Positions 1 to 7,266 of a stretch of DNA of 14,367 nucleotides are shown in pieces. This stretch comes from Spirochaetales bacterium. Lineage in GTDB: Bacteria > Spirochaetota > Spirochaetia > Sphaerochaetales > Sphaerochaetaceae. Location of the stretch: NCBI GenBank assembly GCA_017614625.1, contig JAGABK010000146.1, forward strand, positions 1-14,367. The letters run 5' to 3'. The position numbers were made by a program, and so were the translations under genes. Below the pieces are notes generated by a model, which saw nothing but the letters and a program-made list of their open reading frames with translations, was not told where the DNA came from and ran no database searches. The first letter of the stretch is position 1. Each line of letters begins with the position of its first letter.

Positions 1-738
1 ATAACGCACGCTTGCAAGGCTGGTCTGCCTCATGGGAAGCAGCTCCGGAATGGCTTTTCTGTGCCTGTGGAACCAGAAGTTCTTCGAATCCCTGTAGCCG
101 TAGTCCACGGGAGCCGGCGGGAAGTCCTTCGCTGTGACTCCGTTGACTATCGCGTTGTAGTACTTCTCCTTCATGAGGATCTTGTCCACGCGGAGTATGA
201 ACATGGCTCCGAACGGGCTGATAATTCCGTTGAAATCGTGGAACGGCCCTGGGTATCCGTCAAGGATTCCGGGCTTGTCGTCCTGAGCCCCGTCCAGCTC
301 GCGCATCCAGGTGCATTCCATGGATTGGAAGGCCTCGGAGATTACTTTCGGGTATTTTTCCGCGTTGTCGGGGTCGCTTTGGGCCATCAGTCCGTCTTCA
401 TATGTGAAGTCGAAGTTCTTCATCTTCTCCTCGGGGGTATCCCCGGGCCAGCTGAGTTTGACCAGACTCCTGAAGGTGGACTTCCCGTCCGTGACGAAGT
501 TGATGGTGCATTTGCCGCTTCTCAGGATGTTCTGCGCGGTATTGGATGAATTGCGGCAGTTGAGAAGCATGGCGTAGTAGTCCTTGCCCGCCACATAATA
601 GGGCTGGACCAGCGAATATGGTCCGAATGTGGGCTTTCCGTCCTCGGTCAGGGTTCCGATAAGAACCGTGGGCATGGGGAAGAAAAGCGATGTCTGGTAG
701 AAATTGTCTACTATCCTGAGATCCTTGAAACTGCTCAT
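1..738 (-). CDS. Flavin reductase-like (FMN-binding split-barrel) protein, partial at window edge
   Basis: The frame is open from an ATG at 738 to base 1 without a stop, giving 246 residues; the C-terminus lies outside the window. Residues about 20-80 look like the split-barrel flavin-binding fold of the flavin reductase/DIM6 family: an FPMPTVLIGTL strand, a TEDGKPTFGPYSL turn, then a cysteine-containing NCRNSSNTAQNI stretch and a CTINFV strand. Such proteins bind FMN and act as flavin reductases or similar oxidoreductases in the cytoplasm; I see no signal peptide. An AGGAGA ribosome binding site lies about 8 bases before the ATG. The gene starts 25 bases after the stop of the Cys-Cys lipoprotein gene, with no terminator between, so it is probably the last visible gene of the zinc operon. 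Its substrate, and any link to zinc, cannot be read from the sequence. Confidence 0.75.
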   Translation of the reverse strand, partial: MSSFKDLRIVDNFYQTSLFFPMPTVLIGTLTEDGKPTFGPYSLVQPYYVAGKDYYAMLLNCRNSSNTAQNILRSGKCTINFVTDGKSTFRSLVKLSWPGDTPEEKMKNFDFTYEDGLMAQSDPDNAEKYPKVISEAFQSMECTWMRELDGAQDDKPGILDGYPGPFHDFNGIISPFGAMFILRVDKILMKEKYYNAIVNGVTAKDFPPAPVDYGYRDSKNFWFHRHRKAIPELLPMRQTSLASVRY

Positions 739-763
739 TTTGTATATCTCCTGTGATTGTTTT

Positions 764-1309
764 TCAGATGTATTCTGCGTTGTCCAGATAGCAGTAGGTG
801 TAGTTGTCCTTCTCGCTCGTGTAGACAACGAAGGTCCCTATGACCGCGAAGTCCTGGTACTGTCCGGGATAGTCGTCGGGGTACTTGAGGTCGTCCTTCA
901 TCTTGAACTCGATTCCCTGTGCGCAGCAGGCGGCAGCGTCCTTGACGATGCAGGCATAGCGCCTGATTCCGTCATCGCCCAGCACGGAGTCGAAGGCTCC
1001 GCCCATCTTGATGATCTTGCCGTTGAACCTCTCGGGGTCCTTCATCATGTTGTAGACGACCGAATAGACAAGCGGACCGGACATCTTCGTCAGGTCGATC
1101 TCGGGCTCGATGGTGCTTCGTGTAGGCGGCTCGTAGATGCCGTAGACGACCGATGAGTCCATGACGCGGGTCCTGTCCTCCAGCGTGCTGTCGACCGATT
1201 TGGCGGTGCTGGTGGTCGTGACGCCCTTCACCGTCCCGCTCTTCTCGGAGCATGCGGCGAGCATGAGCAGGGCAAGGACCGCAATGAGAACCAGGACCGT
1301 CTTCTTCAT
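764..1309 (-). CDS. Small lipoprotein with Cys-Cys motif, co-transcribed with the zinc transporter
   Basis: This 181-residue protein begins with a lipoprotein signal: MKK, a hydrophobic run, then the lipobox LAAC with Cys20 as the predicted lipidated residue. A Ser/Thr-rich linker (about 25-50) follows, then a compact domain (about 78-181) with GKIIKMGG near 97-104, YACIVKDAAACCAQGIEF near 118-135 (Cys128-Cys129) and a final YTYCYLDNAEYI segment. The spacing of the GK-x4-G strand, the Cys-Cys segment and the later VIGTF strand resembles the C-terminal OB-like domain of the DUF1980/YcgQ family. That is only a resemblance and I cannot verify it here. The start at 1309 is chosen because it follows an AGGGGTGG ribosome binding site, overlaps the znuB stop as ATGA, and places the signal peptide at the N-terminus. 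The frame stays open far upstream over znuB, but that part is a shadow. Its place in the operon suggests a periplasmic role in zinc or metal handling, which is inference. Confidence 0.8.
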   Translation of the reverse strand: MKKTVLVLIAVLALLMLAACSEKSGTVKGVTTTSTAKSVDSTLEDRTRVMDSSVVYGIYEPPTRSTIEPEIDLTKMSGPLVYSVVYNMMKDPERFNGKIIKMGGAFDSVLGDDGIRRYACIVKDAAACCAQGIEFKMKDDLKYPDDYPGQYQDFAVIGTFVVYTSEKDNYTYCYLDNAEYI

Positions 1310-2148
1310 CTTCCACCCCTCCGCAGGCCGCCTATGCAGCAGCATATCAGGAACATCACAAGGTCGGCGGCCACTATCGTGGAGCCCACCGGCGTTCCGA
1401 TCATTATCGATAATACCATACCTGCGAACGCGCAGACAACAGAGAGGATGACGGACGATACCGTCACGGCCTTGAAACTTCCGAACAGCCTCATGGAGGC
1501 CAGGGCCGGGAAGATGACAAGGGCCGTTATGAGAAGCGAGCCCACGAGGTTCATCCCAAGCGTGATCACGATCGCGATGAGGATTGCGATCAGCATGTTG
1601 TACCGCTCGGGCTTCTGGCCTGTGGCCTTGGCAAAATCGGAATCGAAGGTCACGGAGAACAGCCTGTTGTACATGAAGATGAAGACCGCGATCACCACCA
1701 CCGAAAGGCCCATGCACATCCAGACCTCGCTCTGTCCGAGAGTCAGGATGGATGTCGAGCCGAACAGCGTTGCGCAGACATCGCCCGAGATGTTGGCGCT
1801 GACGGCGAACACGTTCATGATCAGATAGCCCAGGGCAAGGGCAGAGACCGATATGACTGCCAGAATCGCATCGCCCTGCATGCGGGTCCGGGATCCGGCC
1901 TTCAGGATCAGTATTGCCCCGAGGATGGTGACCGGAAGGACCAGGATCATGTTGTTGGAGAGCCTGAGCACGGTGGCTATGGCCATGGTTCCGAAGGCCA
2001 CGTGTGAAAGGCCGTCGCCTATGAAGGAATACCGGCGCAGGACCAGCGTCACGCCCAGAAGCGACGAGCACAGGGACACCAGGACGCCCACTATCAGGGC
2101 GTAGCGCACGAACGGATAGGCCAGATACATGACAAGCTTGTCGATCAT
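1306..2148 (-). CDS. znuB: Zinc ABC transporter membrane permease
   Basis: This is a 280-residue, very hydrophobic protein with about eight membrane segments, the usual length for ABC-3 family metal permeases (ZnuB/AdcB/MntB). The N-terminal part carries the family signature LGVTLVLRRYSFIGDGLSH at about 32-50, followed by an AFG segment. It forms the inner-membrane channel through which zinc, delivered by the periplasmic ZnuA, is moved at the expense of ATP hydrolysed by ZnuC. Its ATG overlaps the znuC stop by 4 bases (ATGA), and its own TGA overlaps the start of the lipoprotein gene the same way, so translation of the three genes is probably coupled. Manganese or iron permeases belong to the same family, so zinc specificity is inferred from the acidic/His-rich loop of the neighbouring binding protein. 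Confidence 0.9.
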   Translation of the reverse strand: MIDKLVMYLAYPFVRYALIVGVLVSLCSSLLGVTLVLRRYSFIGDGLSHVAFGTMAIATVLRLSNNMILVLPVTILGAILILKAGSRTRMQGDAILAVISVSALALGYLIMNVFAVSANISGDVCATLFGSTSILTLGQSEVWMCMGLSVVVIAVFIFMYNRLFSVTFDSDFAKATGQKPERYNMLIAILIAIVITLGMNLVGSLLITALVIFPALASMRLFGSFKAVTVSSVILSVVCAFAGMVLSIMIGTPVGSTIVAADLVMFLICCCIGGLRRGGR

Positions 2149-2828
2149 TTTCCCTGCCCTCCCGTCTGCTGAAGATATTCCGCGACCGTCATGAGCCTGA
2201 CCACGTCCCCCATGCAGAGCACTGTCCTGGCGATCTTCAGGCTGGCGTCGACGTCATGCGTTATCATCACCACGGCAACGCCGCTGTCGTTCAGTTCCTT
2301 CACTATCCTGTACATCTCGGCCGTGGCGTCCGGATCCAGGCCGGAGACCGGCTCGTCCAGAAGAAGCAGCTTCGACGAAGCGCACAGGGCCCTTGAGAGA
2401 AGGACGCGCTGCTGCTGGCCGCCGGAAAGGTTGCGGTAGCACCTGTTCCTAAGGTCCGTTATTCCCGTAAGCTCCATGCTCCTTGCCGCCGCATCCTTGT
2501 CCTCTTTGCCGTAGAACGGCCTTCCGGCGCACTTGTTCAGCCTTCCGGATATGACGATCTCGTATACCGATGCCGGGAAATCCTTCTGTATCTGGGTCTG
2601 CTGGCCAAGATATCCTATCTCGCTGCCCTTCATTCCGCCCGGGAACGTGATGCCGCCCGAAAGCGGCTCCATCAGACCCAGCATGGTCTTCATGAGCGTT
2701 GTCTTGCCGCTTCCGTTCTCCCCCACTATGCAGAGGAAGTCCCCTTCCTCCACATCGAAGGATATTCCGGAGGCGACCGGAGTCTGTCCGTATCCTATGG
2801 CAAGGTCCCTGACCGATATCAACGTCAT
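2145..2828 (-). CDS. znuC: Zinc ABC transporter ATP-binding protein
   Basis: This is a 227-residue ABC ATPase with all motifs present: Walker A GENGSGKT (36-43), Q-loop near Gln76-Gln77, signature LSGGQQQR (134-141), Walker B LLLLDEP (154-160) and the switch histidine in MITHD (His191). The length and the adjacent ABC-3 permease and zinc-binding protein place it in the ZnuC/AdcC group. It would drive metal import from the cytoplasmic face of the membrane. The ATG at 2828 lies 10 bases after the znuA stop, with the ribosome binding site GAGGTGA overlapping that stop codon. Its own stop overlaps the znuB start by 4 bases. I see nothing missing or unusual. Confidence 0.92.
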   Translation of the reverse strand: MTLISVRDLAIGYGQTPVASGISFDVEEGDFLCIVGENGSGKTTLMKTMLGLMEPLSGGITFPGGMKGSEIGYLGQQTQIQKDFPASVYEIVISGRLNKCAGRPFYGKEDKDAAARSMELTGITDLRNRCYRNLSGGQQQRVLLSRALCASSKLLLLDEPVSGLDPDATAEMYRIVKELNDSGVAVVMITHDVDASLKIARTVLCMGDVVRLMTVAEYLQQTGGQGK

Positions 2829-2837
2829 GTCTTCACC

Positions 2838-3800
2838 TCAGTTCAACGCGATCCCGAGAACCTCGAGATTGCTCTCCATCTTCCCCAAGTAGGAAGCCCC
2901 CTTCGCCAGGTCCTCTGCCGTGACGGACTGTATGGAGTCCATGACGAGGACCTTCCTGTCCTTTCGGGCCGAATTGGCGATTATCGTATCCGCGATCTTC
3001 GTGCCGCCGCCCTCTATGACCATGATGTAGTCCAGGTCCAGGCTGTCGGCCTTCTCCACCAGGAAGGCGATGGTCTCGAAACTCGCCTCCGTCTCGGCAG
3101 AGCAGCCGGAGAAAGCGGCATAGCACTCAAGGCCGTAGTCCTCTGCTAGGTATCTGAAGGGGAACCTGTCTCCGAAAAGAAGCGTCTTCCTCTTCGCGGA
3201 GGCAACAAGGGCCGAGTATCCCAAATCAAGATTCTCAAGGGCGGCCGTGTATGTTGCCAGGTTGGCCCGGTAGACAGCCTTGTCTGCAGAATCCATCTCA
3301 CACAGGGCGTCGCAGATGGCCCTGCAGAACAATTCCGCGTTCTTCAGCGAGAGCCATACATGCTCGTCGTATTCCTTCTCCCCGTCGTCGTGGTCATGGT
3401 CGTGCTGCGCCCCTTCCGGAACGGTCTCCTCCCTGGCGGCGTCGCCGAGGACGTCCATCAGGCATATTACCTTCATATCCTTGTTCGATGCGTGTTTGAG
3501 GACATCGTCCACCCAACCGTCGGACTCGCCTCCGCAGTAGATGAAGAGGTCGCACGTGGAAACGGTGAGGATGTCCTGAGACGTGGGCTGGAAATTGTGC
3601 AGGTCGGTGGCCTTGTCAAGAAGAAGGGTCAGCTCCATACCCGCGGGATTGTCTCCGAGGATGACGCGTGCCCAGTCGTATTCGGGGAAGATCGTAGCAA
3701 CGACCCTTGGTTTCGCCGGAGCCGCTTCCCCGGAGCCTCCTGCGAAGGCGGAGACGAGACAGACGACAAGGATGAGCAGTACGGCAAGTGTTCTTTTCAA
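2838..3800 (-). CDS. znuA: Zinc ABC transporter periplasmic binding protein, variant metal site
   Basis: This is a 320-residue cluster A-I metal-binding protein. Residues 1-20 form a signal peptide ending SAFA, followed by GGSGEAA, with no lipobox cysteine at the junction. One metal ligand is probably His68 in DLHNFQP. An acidic His/Asp loop (HDHDHDD, 133-139) precedes DEHVWLS, whose His147 matches the second ligand. Where classical ZnuA has a third His before Phe-x-Tyr, this protein has LLFGDRFPFRYL (207-218), so an Asp (211) may replace it. The start is TTG at 3800: it follows a GGGGGA ribosome binding site, begins a normal Lys-Arg signal peptide, and sits 19 bases inside a TATAAT promoter. 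The His-rich loop and the znuC-znuB partners argue for zinc rather than manganese. I see no clear Zur palindrome at the promoter. Confidence 0.9.
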   Translation of the reverse strand: MKRTLAVLLILVVCLVSAFAGGSGEAAPAKPRVVATIFPEYDWARVILGDNPAGMELTLLLDKATDLHNFQPTSQDILTVSTCDLFIYCGGESDGWVDDVLKHASNKDMKVICLMDVLGDAAREETVPEGAQHDHDHDDGEKEYDEHVWLSLKNAELFCRAICDALCEMDSADKAVYRANLATYTAALENLDLGYSALVASAKRKTLLFGDRFPFRYLAEDYGLECYAAFSGCSAETEASFETIAFLVEKADSLDLDYIMVIEGGGTKIADTIIANSARKDRKVLVMDSIQSVTAEDLAKGASYLGKMESNLEVLGIALN

Positions 3801-3819
3801 GACGGTTCCCCCGCTTCAG

Positions 3820-3848
3820 ATTATACGACACGGGCGCCGGAATGGCAA
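3820..3848 (-). promoter_or_regulatory. Sigma-70 type promoter of the znuA operon
   Basis: Read on the minus strand, TTGCCA (3848-3843) is followed after 17 bases by a perfect TATAAT (3825-3820). Transcription would start near 3813, about a dozen bases before the TTG start codon of znuA. The -35 matches consensus at 5 of 6 positions. Confidence 0.75.
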
Positions 3849-3897
3849 ACCACATCCCATCCACACAAAAATACACACAAAGAAATCCTCTATCGTG

Positions 3898-3903
3898 TAT
3901 AAT
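3898..3903 (+). promoter_or_regulatory. -10 box of the plus-strand secreted-protein gene
   Basis: A perfect TATAAT, directly preceded by TG, lies 22 bases before the ATG at 3926. I see no good -35 at 16-18 bases upstream, so the promoter may rely on an activator or on the strong -10. The 97 bases between this box's start and znuA form a divergent control region shared with the znu promoter. Confidence 0.5.
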
Positions 3904-3925
3904 GGTCAACAGGAGGGAGAACTCT

Positions 3926-4522
3926 ATGAAGAAAACTGTTATCCTTTGCTTGTTGCTTATCGTCGCGGCATCGTTTGCATTCGCCGCACCTTTCGGAATC
4001 GAATTCGGATGGTTCCTCTCGGACCTCGATGCCAACGGAATCAGATACTACGACTATTCGGACGAACATTTCGTCGCTCTCATACCGCCTTTCGACTACT
4101 GGCTGCTTTCATACTATTTCGCCGACTACAACCAGGACGGCATCTACTGCGTCAGCGCAGCCACGAACGACATCACCACAAGCGCCGACGGAGCTGAGCT
4201 GTGGTCGAACTATACCACGATTCTCAAGGACTTCTATGCCTTCTACGGAATGCCGAACCTGATTGTGGACTACTATGCAAGCGCGGATCTGAAGAAACCG
4301 GCCAATTTCATGATAGGCCTTGCGAACGATGCAATCAAAATCAGCACTATCTGGTTCGTAGACGAATACGCAATCTCACTGAACATCGCAGGCTATGATG
4401 AGAAAACAGGAATAATCAGCTGCGAGGTCACGAAGTACAGGGATTCCATCACCTACTTCAGCGATCTCAAGAAGAACTACGGCGCCTATTTCCCGGCAAC
4501 CAAGGACGACATCCCCTGGTAA
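3926..4522 (+). CDS. Secreted protein of unknown function
   Basis: I do not recognise this 198-residue protein. It starts with a clear signal peptide (MKKTVILC, a hydrophobic core, cleavage after SFAFA near residue 20), so it is probably periplasmic or exported. The mature part opens with APFGIEFGWFLSDLDANGI, then is rich in Tyr, Phe and Asp (for example DYWLLSYYFADYN at about 57-69) and has few charged repeats and no further membrane segment. Only two cysteines remain after cleavage (about 75 and 166). The start at 3926 is chosen over in-frame upstream codons because an AGGAGGGA ribosome binding site lies 8 bases before it and the signal peptide begins there. It stands alone on the plus strand between two minus-strand operons, has its own promoter and terminator, and its last 56 bases overlap the 3' end of pgsW. 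Confidence 0.8.
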   Translation: MKKTVILCLLLIVAASFAFAAPFGIEFGWFLSDLDANGIRYYDYSDEHFVALIPPFDYWLLSYYFADYNQDGIYCVSAATNDITTSADGAELWSNYTTILKDFYAFYGMPNLIVDYYASADLKKPANFMIGLANDAIKISTIWFVDEYAISLNIAGYDEKTGIISCEVTKYRDSITYFSDLKKNYGAYFPATKDDIPW

Positions 4523-5606
4523 TCATCACTCCGGCAGCCAATACAAGGAATTCAAGCAACAGGGTCGCAATAATTATGACCCTGTTGTATTTTTTCACCG
4601 CATAGACACCGCTTTCTCCGGCCTTCTGCATGGGAACGGCGTCGTAGGCTATGTCGTTCTCCGAGGCCAGGAGCTTCACGTTCAGCAGGTTCAGAACGGG
4701 CACGTTGCGCTCGGCGTACTCGTAGTTCAGGCCCTTGTTGGCGACGGACGGGATCTTCGGAGCATCCTCGGGCATTACAAGGCCCTGCGGGAAATTCAGG
4801 GTGTAGGATGAGCTTCCGCTGTTCGCGGAGGCCCCGCCTATGTTTATGAAGAGTTTCACATCGTCCGGATACAGCTCAAGGCGGCGCCTGATGCTGTCCG
4901 TCAGGCTGTCGTACTTGATGTACTCCGCCCCGCTCCAAGTGCAGGCCTCAAGACACAGCCTGTCGAAGATCTCCTCCGTGCCCTCTATGCCCAGGCTCGC
5001 GTACAGCCCGCTTCCGTGGTCGTCGTCGCCGCCTCCGGAGACGGCAATCAGGTCGAACTCGGCGAAGCCGCCTTCCCTGAGGTCGCGAAGATACTCGAAG
5101 ATGGGGTATTCGATGCGCGTGGCACCGTGCATGGAGGCTCCGCATGAGGCGATGATGGAAACCCTGACGTTCATTTCCGTTGCGGCGCACAGCGATGCGA
5201 TCATCAGACCGGGGAACGATCCGCTGGTGCCTATGGCTATGGTGTCCCCTTCCTCAACGCCGGCTTCGGTGAACCACCTGACCATGGCGGCGGCGAAGTT
5301 GGGGTTCAGCGATGTGCGCTTGGCATCCTCGTTTCCCGGTGTGGTGACTATCTCGCTGAACTCGGGGCCCATGAGCGCGGTCTTGTTCAGGTCCTCCGGC
5401 TCTATGACGCCTCCTTTGGCAAGGATCCGCTCCTTGAGATAGGCCTCGGCCTTCTCCATCCTGACAGCCGCCCGAAGCTGAAGGTCCTTGTACTCACGCT
5501 CCTGAATGTCCGCGGTGGCCATGCACAGGGCGAAGCCGGCAATGGCTACTACCGCGGCGGCAATGAGGAACGGATATGCGATCTTGGGCTTTCTGAACCT
5601 TGTCAT
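4467..5606 (-). CDS. pgsW: Poly-gamma-glutamate system protein PgsW
   Basis: This is a 379-residue protein with one membrane segment near each end (about 11-33 and 342-364) and a large soluble domain between. The soluble part has conserved-looking glycine-rich motifs: IAIGTSGSFPG (123-133), IIASCGASMHGATR (151-164), SGGGDDDHGSGLY (190-202) and FINIGGASANSG (253-264). From memory it matches the poly-gamma-glutamate system protein (TIGR04332) that accompanies pgsB and pgsC in cassettes without pgsA. Its chemistry is not established to my knowledge; the layout suggests an extracytoplasmic, membrane-tethered domain. The start at 5606 lies 8 bases after the pgsC stop, with GAGG as ribosome binding site; upstream in-frame codons would run back into pgsC. 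The last 56 bases overlap the plus-strand gene, and bases 4556-4595 also encode that gene's terminator. Confidence 0.8.
   Translation of the reverse strand: MTRFRKPKIAYPFLIAAAVVAIAGFALCMATADIQEREYKDLQLRAAVRMEKAEAYLKERILAKGGVIEPEDLNKTALMGPEFSEIVTTPGNEDAKRTSLNPNFAAAMVRWFTEAGVEEGDTIAIGTSGSFPGLMIASLCAATEMNVRVSIIASCGASMHGATRIEYPIFEYLRDLREGGFAEFDLIAVSGGGDDDHGSGLYASLGIEGTEEIFDRLCLEACTWSGAEYIKYDSLTDSIRRRLELYPDDVKLFINIGGASANSGSSSYTLNFPQGLVMPEDAPKIPSVANKGLNYEYAERNVPVLNLLNVKLLASENDIAYDAVPMQKAGESGVYAVKKYNRVIIIATLLLEFLVLAAGVMITRGCRPWLPGNRRRSSS
4556..4595 (+). terminator. Intrinsic terminator of the plus-strand gene, inside the pgsW coding sequence
   Basis: CAACAGGGTC (4557-4566) pairs perfectly with GACCCTGTTG (4578-4587) around an 11-base loop, and TATTTTTT follows. 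It lies 34 bases after the stop at 4522. On the other strand these bases encode the start of the C-terminal membrane segment of PgsW (RVIIIATLLLE). Confidence 0.85.
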
Positions 5607-5614
5607 GGACCGCC

Positions 5615-6046
5615 TCAGAAGATTCCTATGTTGAGGACCAGCCAGATGACGGCGGCGCAGGCGCAAATCATGATAAGGGTCTTGAAGATACCCTGCTTCT
5701 CCATGTCGTTGGCGATCAGGCCGGGGATGATGTATCCGATTATCCTCATGTCGATGTCGACCGAACTTGTCACTATCAGGATCGACTCGAGTATCTGAGT
5801 CAGGAGAATGCTCACGAGCATGGTGAGGATGAAGCGCCTTCTTCCGAACAGGATGATCACATGGCCCAGCGCCCTGACGATCAGGCAGATGGCAACGGCC
5901 ATCAGGAGCGTGGACGCGACCCTTGCGGGCTGGTTGATGTAGAACGATATGTAGCCTGCGCTGACGAGTCCTCCGGAGAGGATCCCCAGGAATTCGGAAC
6001 CTATGAAACCGAGCAGAACACTGAGAACGACCGCTGTCCTAAGCAT
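5615..6046 (-). CDS. pgsC: Poly-gamma-glutamate synthase membrane subunit PgsC/CapC
   Basis: This is a 143-residue protein with about four or five membrane segments, matching the size and pattern of PgsC/CapC. It shows the GILSGGLVSAGYISFYI segment near residues 21-37 (the family has a similar 'PAGLVVPGYLA' region) and RIIGYIIPGLIANDMEKQG near 100-118. PgsC forms the membrane-embedded partner of the PgsB ligase in poly-gamma-glutamate synthesis. The ATG at 6046 is preferred to a TTG 30 bases upstream because AGGGGGTGG lies just before it. It overlaps the pgsB stop by 8 bases, as expected for coupled translation. The pgsW gene follows after 8 bases. Confidence 0.85.
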   Translation of the reverse strand: MLRTAVVLSVLLGFIGSEFLGILSGGLVSAGYISFYINQPARVASTLLMAVAICLIVRALGHVIILFGRRRFILTMLVSILLTQILESILIVTSSVDIDMRIIGYIIPGLIANDMEKQGIFKTLIMICACAAVIWLVLNIGIF

Positions 6047-7169
6047 TGCACCCACCCCCTTGTGAGAGTCTTTCAATCAGAGCCTCTCCACTGCCTTTGA
6101 TGTTCCCGATCCCCAGGAACATCTCGTTTTCTCCGGCATTTATCATAATTTCGGACATCTTTTCATCTGATAACGCAAGGACAGGACACCTGCTCCTGCG
6201 GCTCAGGTACCTTTTGACCTTGAGAGGATAGGAGCCCACGCAGTAGACGTTCTCCATACGGTCGGAGCGGTTCTCCAGGACCTTTCCGATCAGCAGTATG
6301 CGGTATTCCCTGTCCGCCCTGCTGTTGAAGACCAGGTTCAGCTTCCTGCCGGGATACCGCTCCAGCGCCGCGTCAATTGATTCCTGCATGCAGTGTATGT
6401 CGTTGACCGAGAAATCGGGAATCAGCAGGGCTCCACCGGGACAGGTTATGTCCTTGAGAAGACCAACGTCCCCCTGCGCCTTGGAAGCGGAGGCAAGGAC
6501 CGTCTTCGCGTCCACACCCAATGTGGCGCACACCGCCACGGCAAGGCTGAAGTTCTGGTTGTGCACCGGGACGCCGCTCTCTATGCCCATCTTCTCGTAG
6601 TCGAGGATATCGACCTTGTTGCAGGCCGCGCCCTTCTCCTCGCAGTATCTGCCGTAGTAGTCCTCAGTGCAGAAGACCTGACAGCCCTTGTGTATTGAAC
6701 GGGCCAGCGTCCAGGCAACCTGCTCCTCGGTCATGCCCTGCTCCGGCACATGGTCGACGTATGAATTGGTGAAAACGACATGGGTGGGAAGAATGAGCGA
6801 GTCGGCCACCGTCCTCTGGTTCTCCTCGCTGAGGGCCATGCACTCGACGACCATGCACCGGGCCTCCTGCCTGACGCAGAGCCTGACGAAGGCTATGAGC
6901 TCGGTTATCCTCGCCGCCTTCTTCCTGATTACCGGGGCCGTGCTTCCGTCCGGCATGACCATGACGGCCTCCGATCCGGTCGTCCTGCAGACTGTCCTCA
7001 TGCCCGCCTCGTTGAGGGCGGCGGCAATCAGGCGCGCAGTGCTGGTCTTTCCGCGTGTTCCGTTGACAAGGATTCTGACAGGAACCTTATCCAGGTTCTT
7101 CCTATGAATGAGGCATTCGGCGATGCCCGCCGCAAGCAGGATGATGACGACGACTGCGGTGAAAACCAT
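6039..7169 (-). CDS. pgsB: Poly-gamma-glutamate synthase ligase subunit PgsB/CapB
   Basis: This is a 376-residue amide ligase of the Mur-ligase-like type. An N-terminal membrane segment (about 4-20) anchors it, followed by the P-loop NGTRGKTS (36-43), the ATP-binding motif of PgsB/CapB. Further family features are VVECMALSEENQ (about 108-119) and FTNSYVDHVPEQG (about 133-145). The length is close to that of known PgsB proteins. It would join glutamate residues through their gamma-carboxyl groups at the inner membrane together with PgsC. The order pgsB-pgsC-pgsW on one transcript supports the call. A pgsA/capA homologue, which serves export in Bacillus, is absent here. The AAGG ribosome binding site lies 6 bases before the ATG. 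Confidence 0.9.
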   Translation of the reverse strand: MVFTAVVVIILLAAGIAECLIHRKNLDKVPVRILVNGTRGKTSTARLIAAALNEAGMRTVCRTTGSEAVMVMPDGSTAPVIRKKAARITELIAFVRLCVRQEARCMVVECMALSEENQRTVADSLILPTHVVFTNSYVDHVPEQGMTEEQVAWTLARSIHKGCQVFCTEDYYGRYCEEKGAACNKVDILDYEKMGIESGVPVHNQNFSLAVAVCATLGVDAKTVLASASKAQGDVGLLKDITCPGGALLIPDFSVNDIHCMQESIDAALERYPGRKLNLVFNSRADREYRILLIGKVLENRSDRMENVYCVGSYPLKVKRYLSRRSRCPVLALSDEKMSEIMINAGENEMFLGIGNIKGSGEALIERLSQGGGCNA

Positions 7170-7186
7170 GTTTACCTTCTGCCGCT

Positions 7187-7192
7187 ATTCTA
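7187..7192 (-). promoter_or_regulatory. Possible -10 box for the pgsBCW operon
   Basis: TAGAAT on the minus strand lies 17 bases before the pgsB start codon, just after the terminator of the upstream block. I see no convincing -35, so this is a weak call. Some promoter is expected here because the terminator at 7217-7247 separates the two operons. Confidence 0.35.
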
Positions 7193-7216
7193 CCACAAGC
7201 GCCGTCATGAGGGTAT

Positions 7217-7247
7217 AAAAAAGGGGCCGTTGCAACGCAACAGCCCC
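7217..7247 (-). terminator. Intrinsic terminator after the solute-binding protein gene
   Basis: On the minus strand GGGGCTGTTGC pairs with GCAACGGCCCC (one G-U pair) around a 3-base loop, followed by TTTTTTAT. The stem starts 19 bases after the stop of the solute-binding protein gene and closes the six-gene block. Confidence 0.9.
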
Positions 7248-7266
7248 CGGTTTTGATTGCGAACAA

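Noticed and set aside
764..2071. A 435-codon minus-strand frame running through znuB into the lipoprotein
   Set aside because: Only the part from 1309 reads as a protein. The upstream part is His/Arg/Gly-rich, out of frame under a clear ABC-3 permease, and the lipoprotein signal would be internal.
3801..3925. A Zur operator in the znuA upstream region
   Set aside because: I looked for an AT-rich palindrome around the promoter and found none convincing. CCGGCGCC is GC-rich and not Zur-like.
6047..6076. A TTG start giving PgsC 10 extra residues
   Set aside because: AGGGGGTGG is placed for the ATG at 6046, and that start gives the usual short PgsC N-terminus and an 8-base overlap with pgsB.
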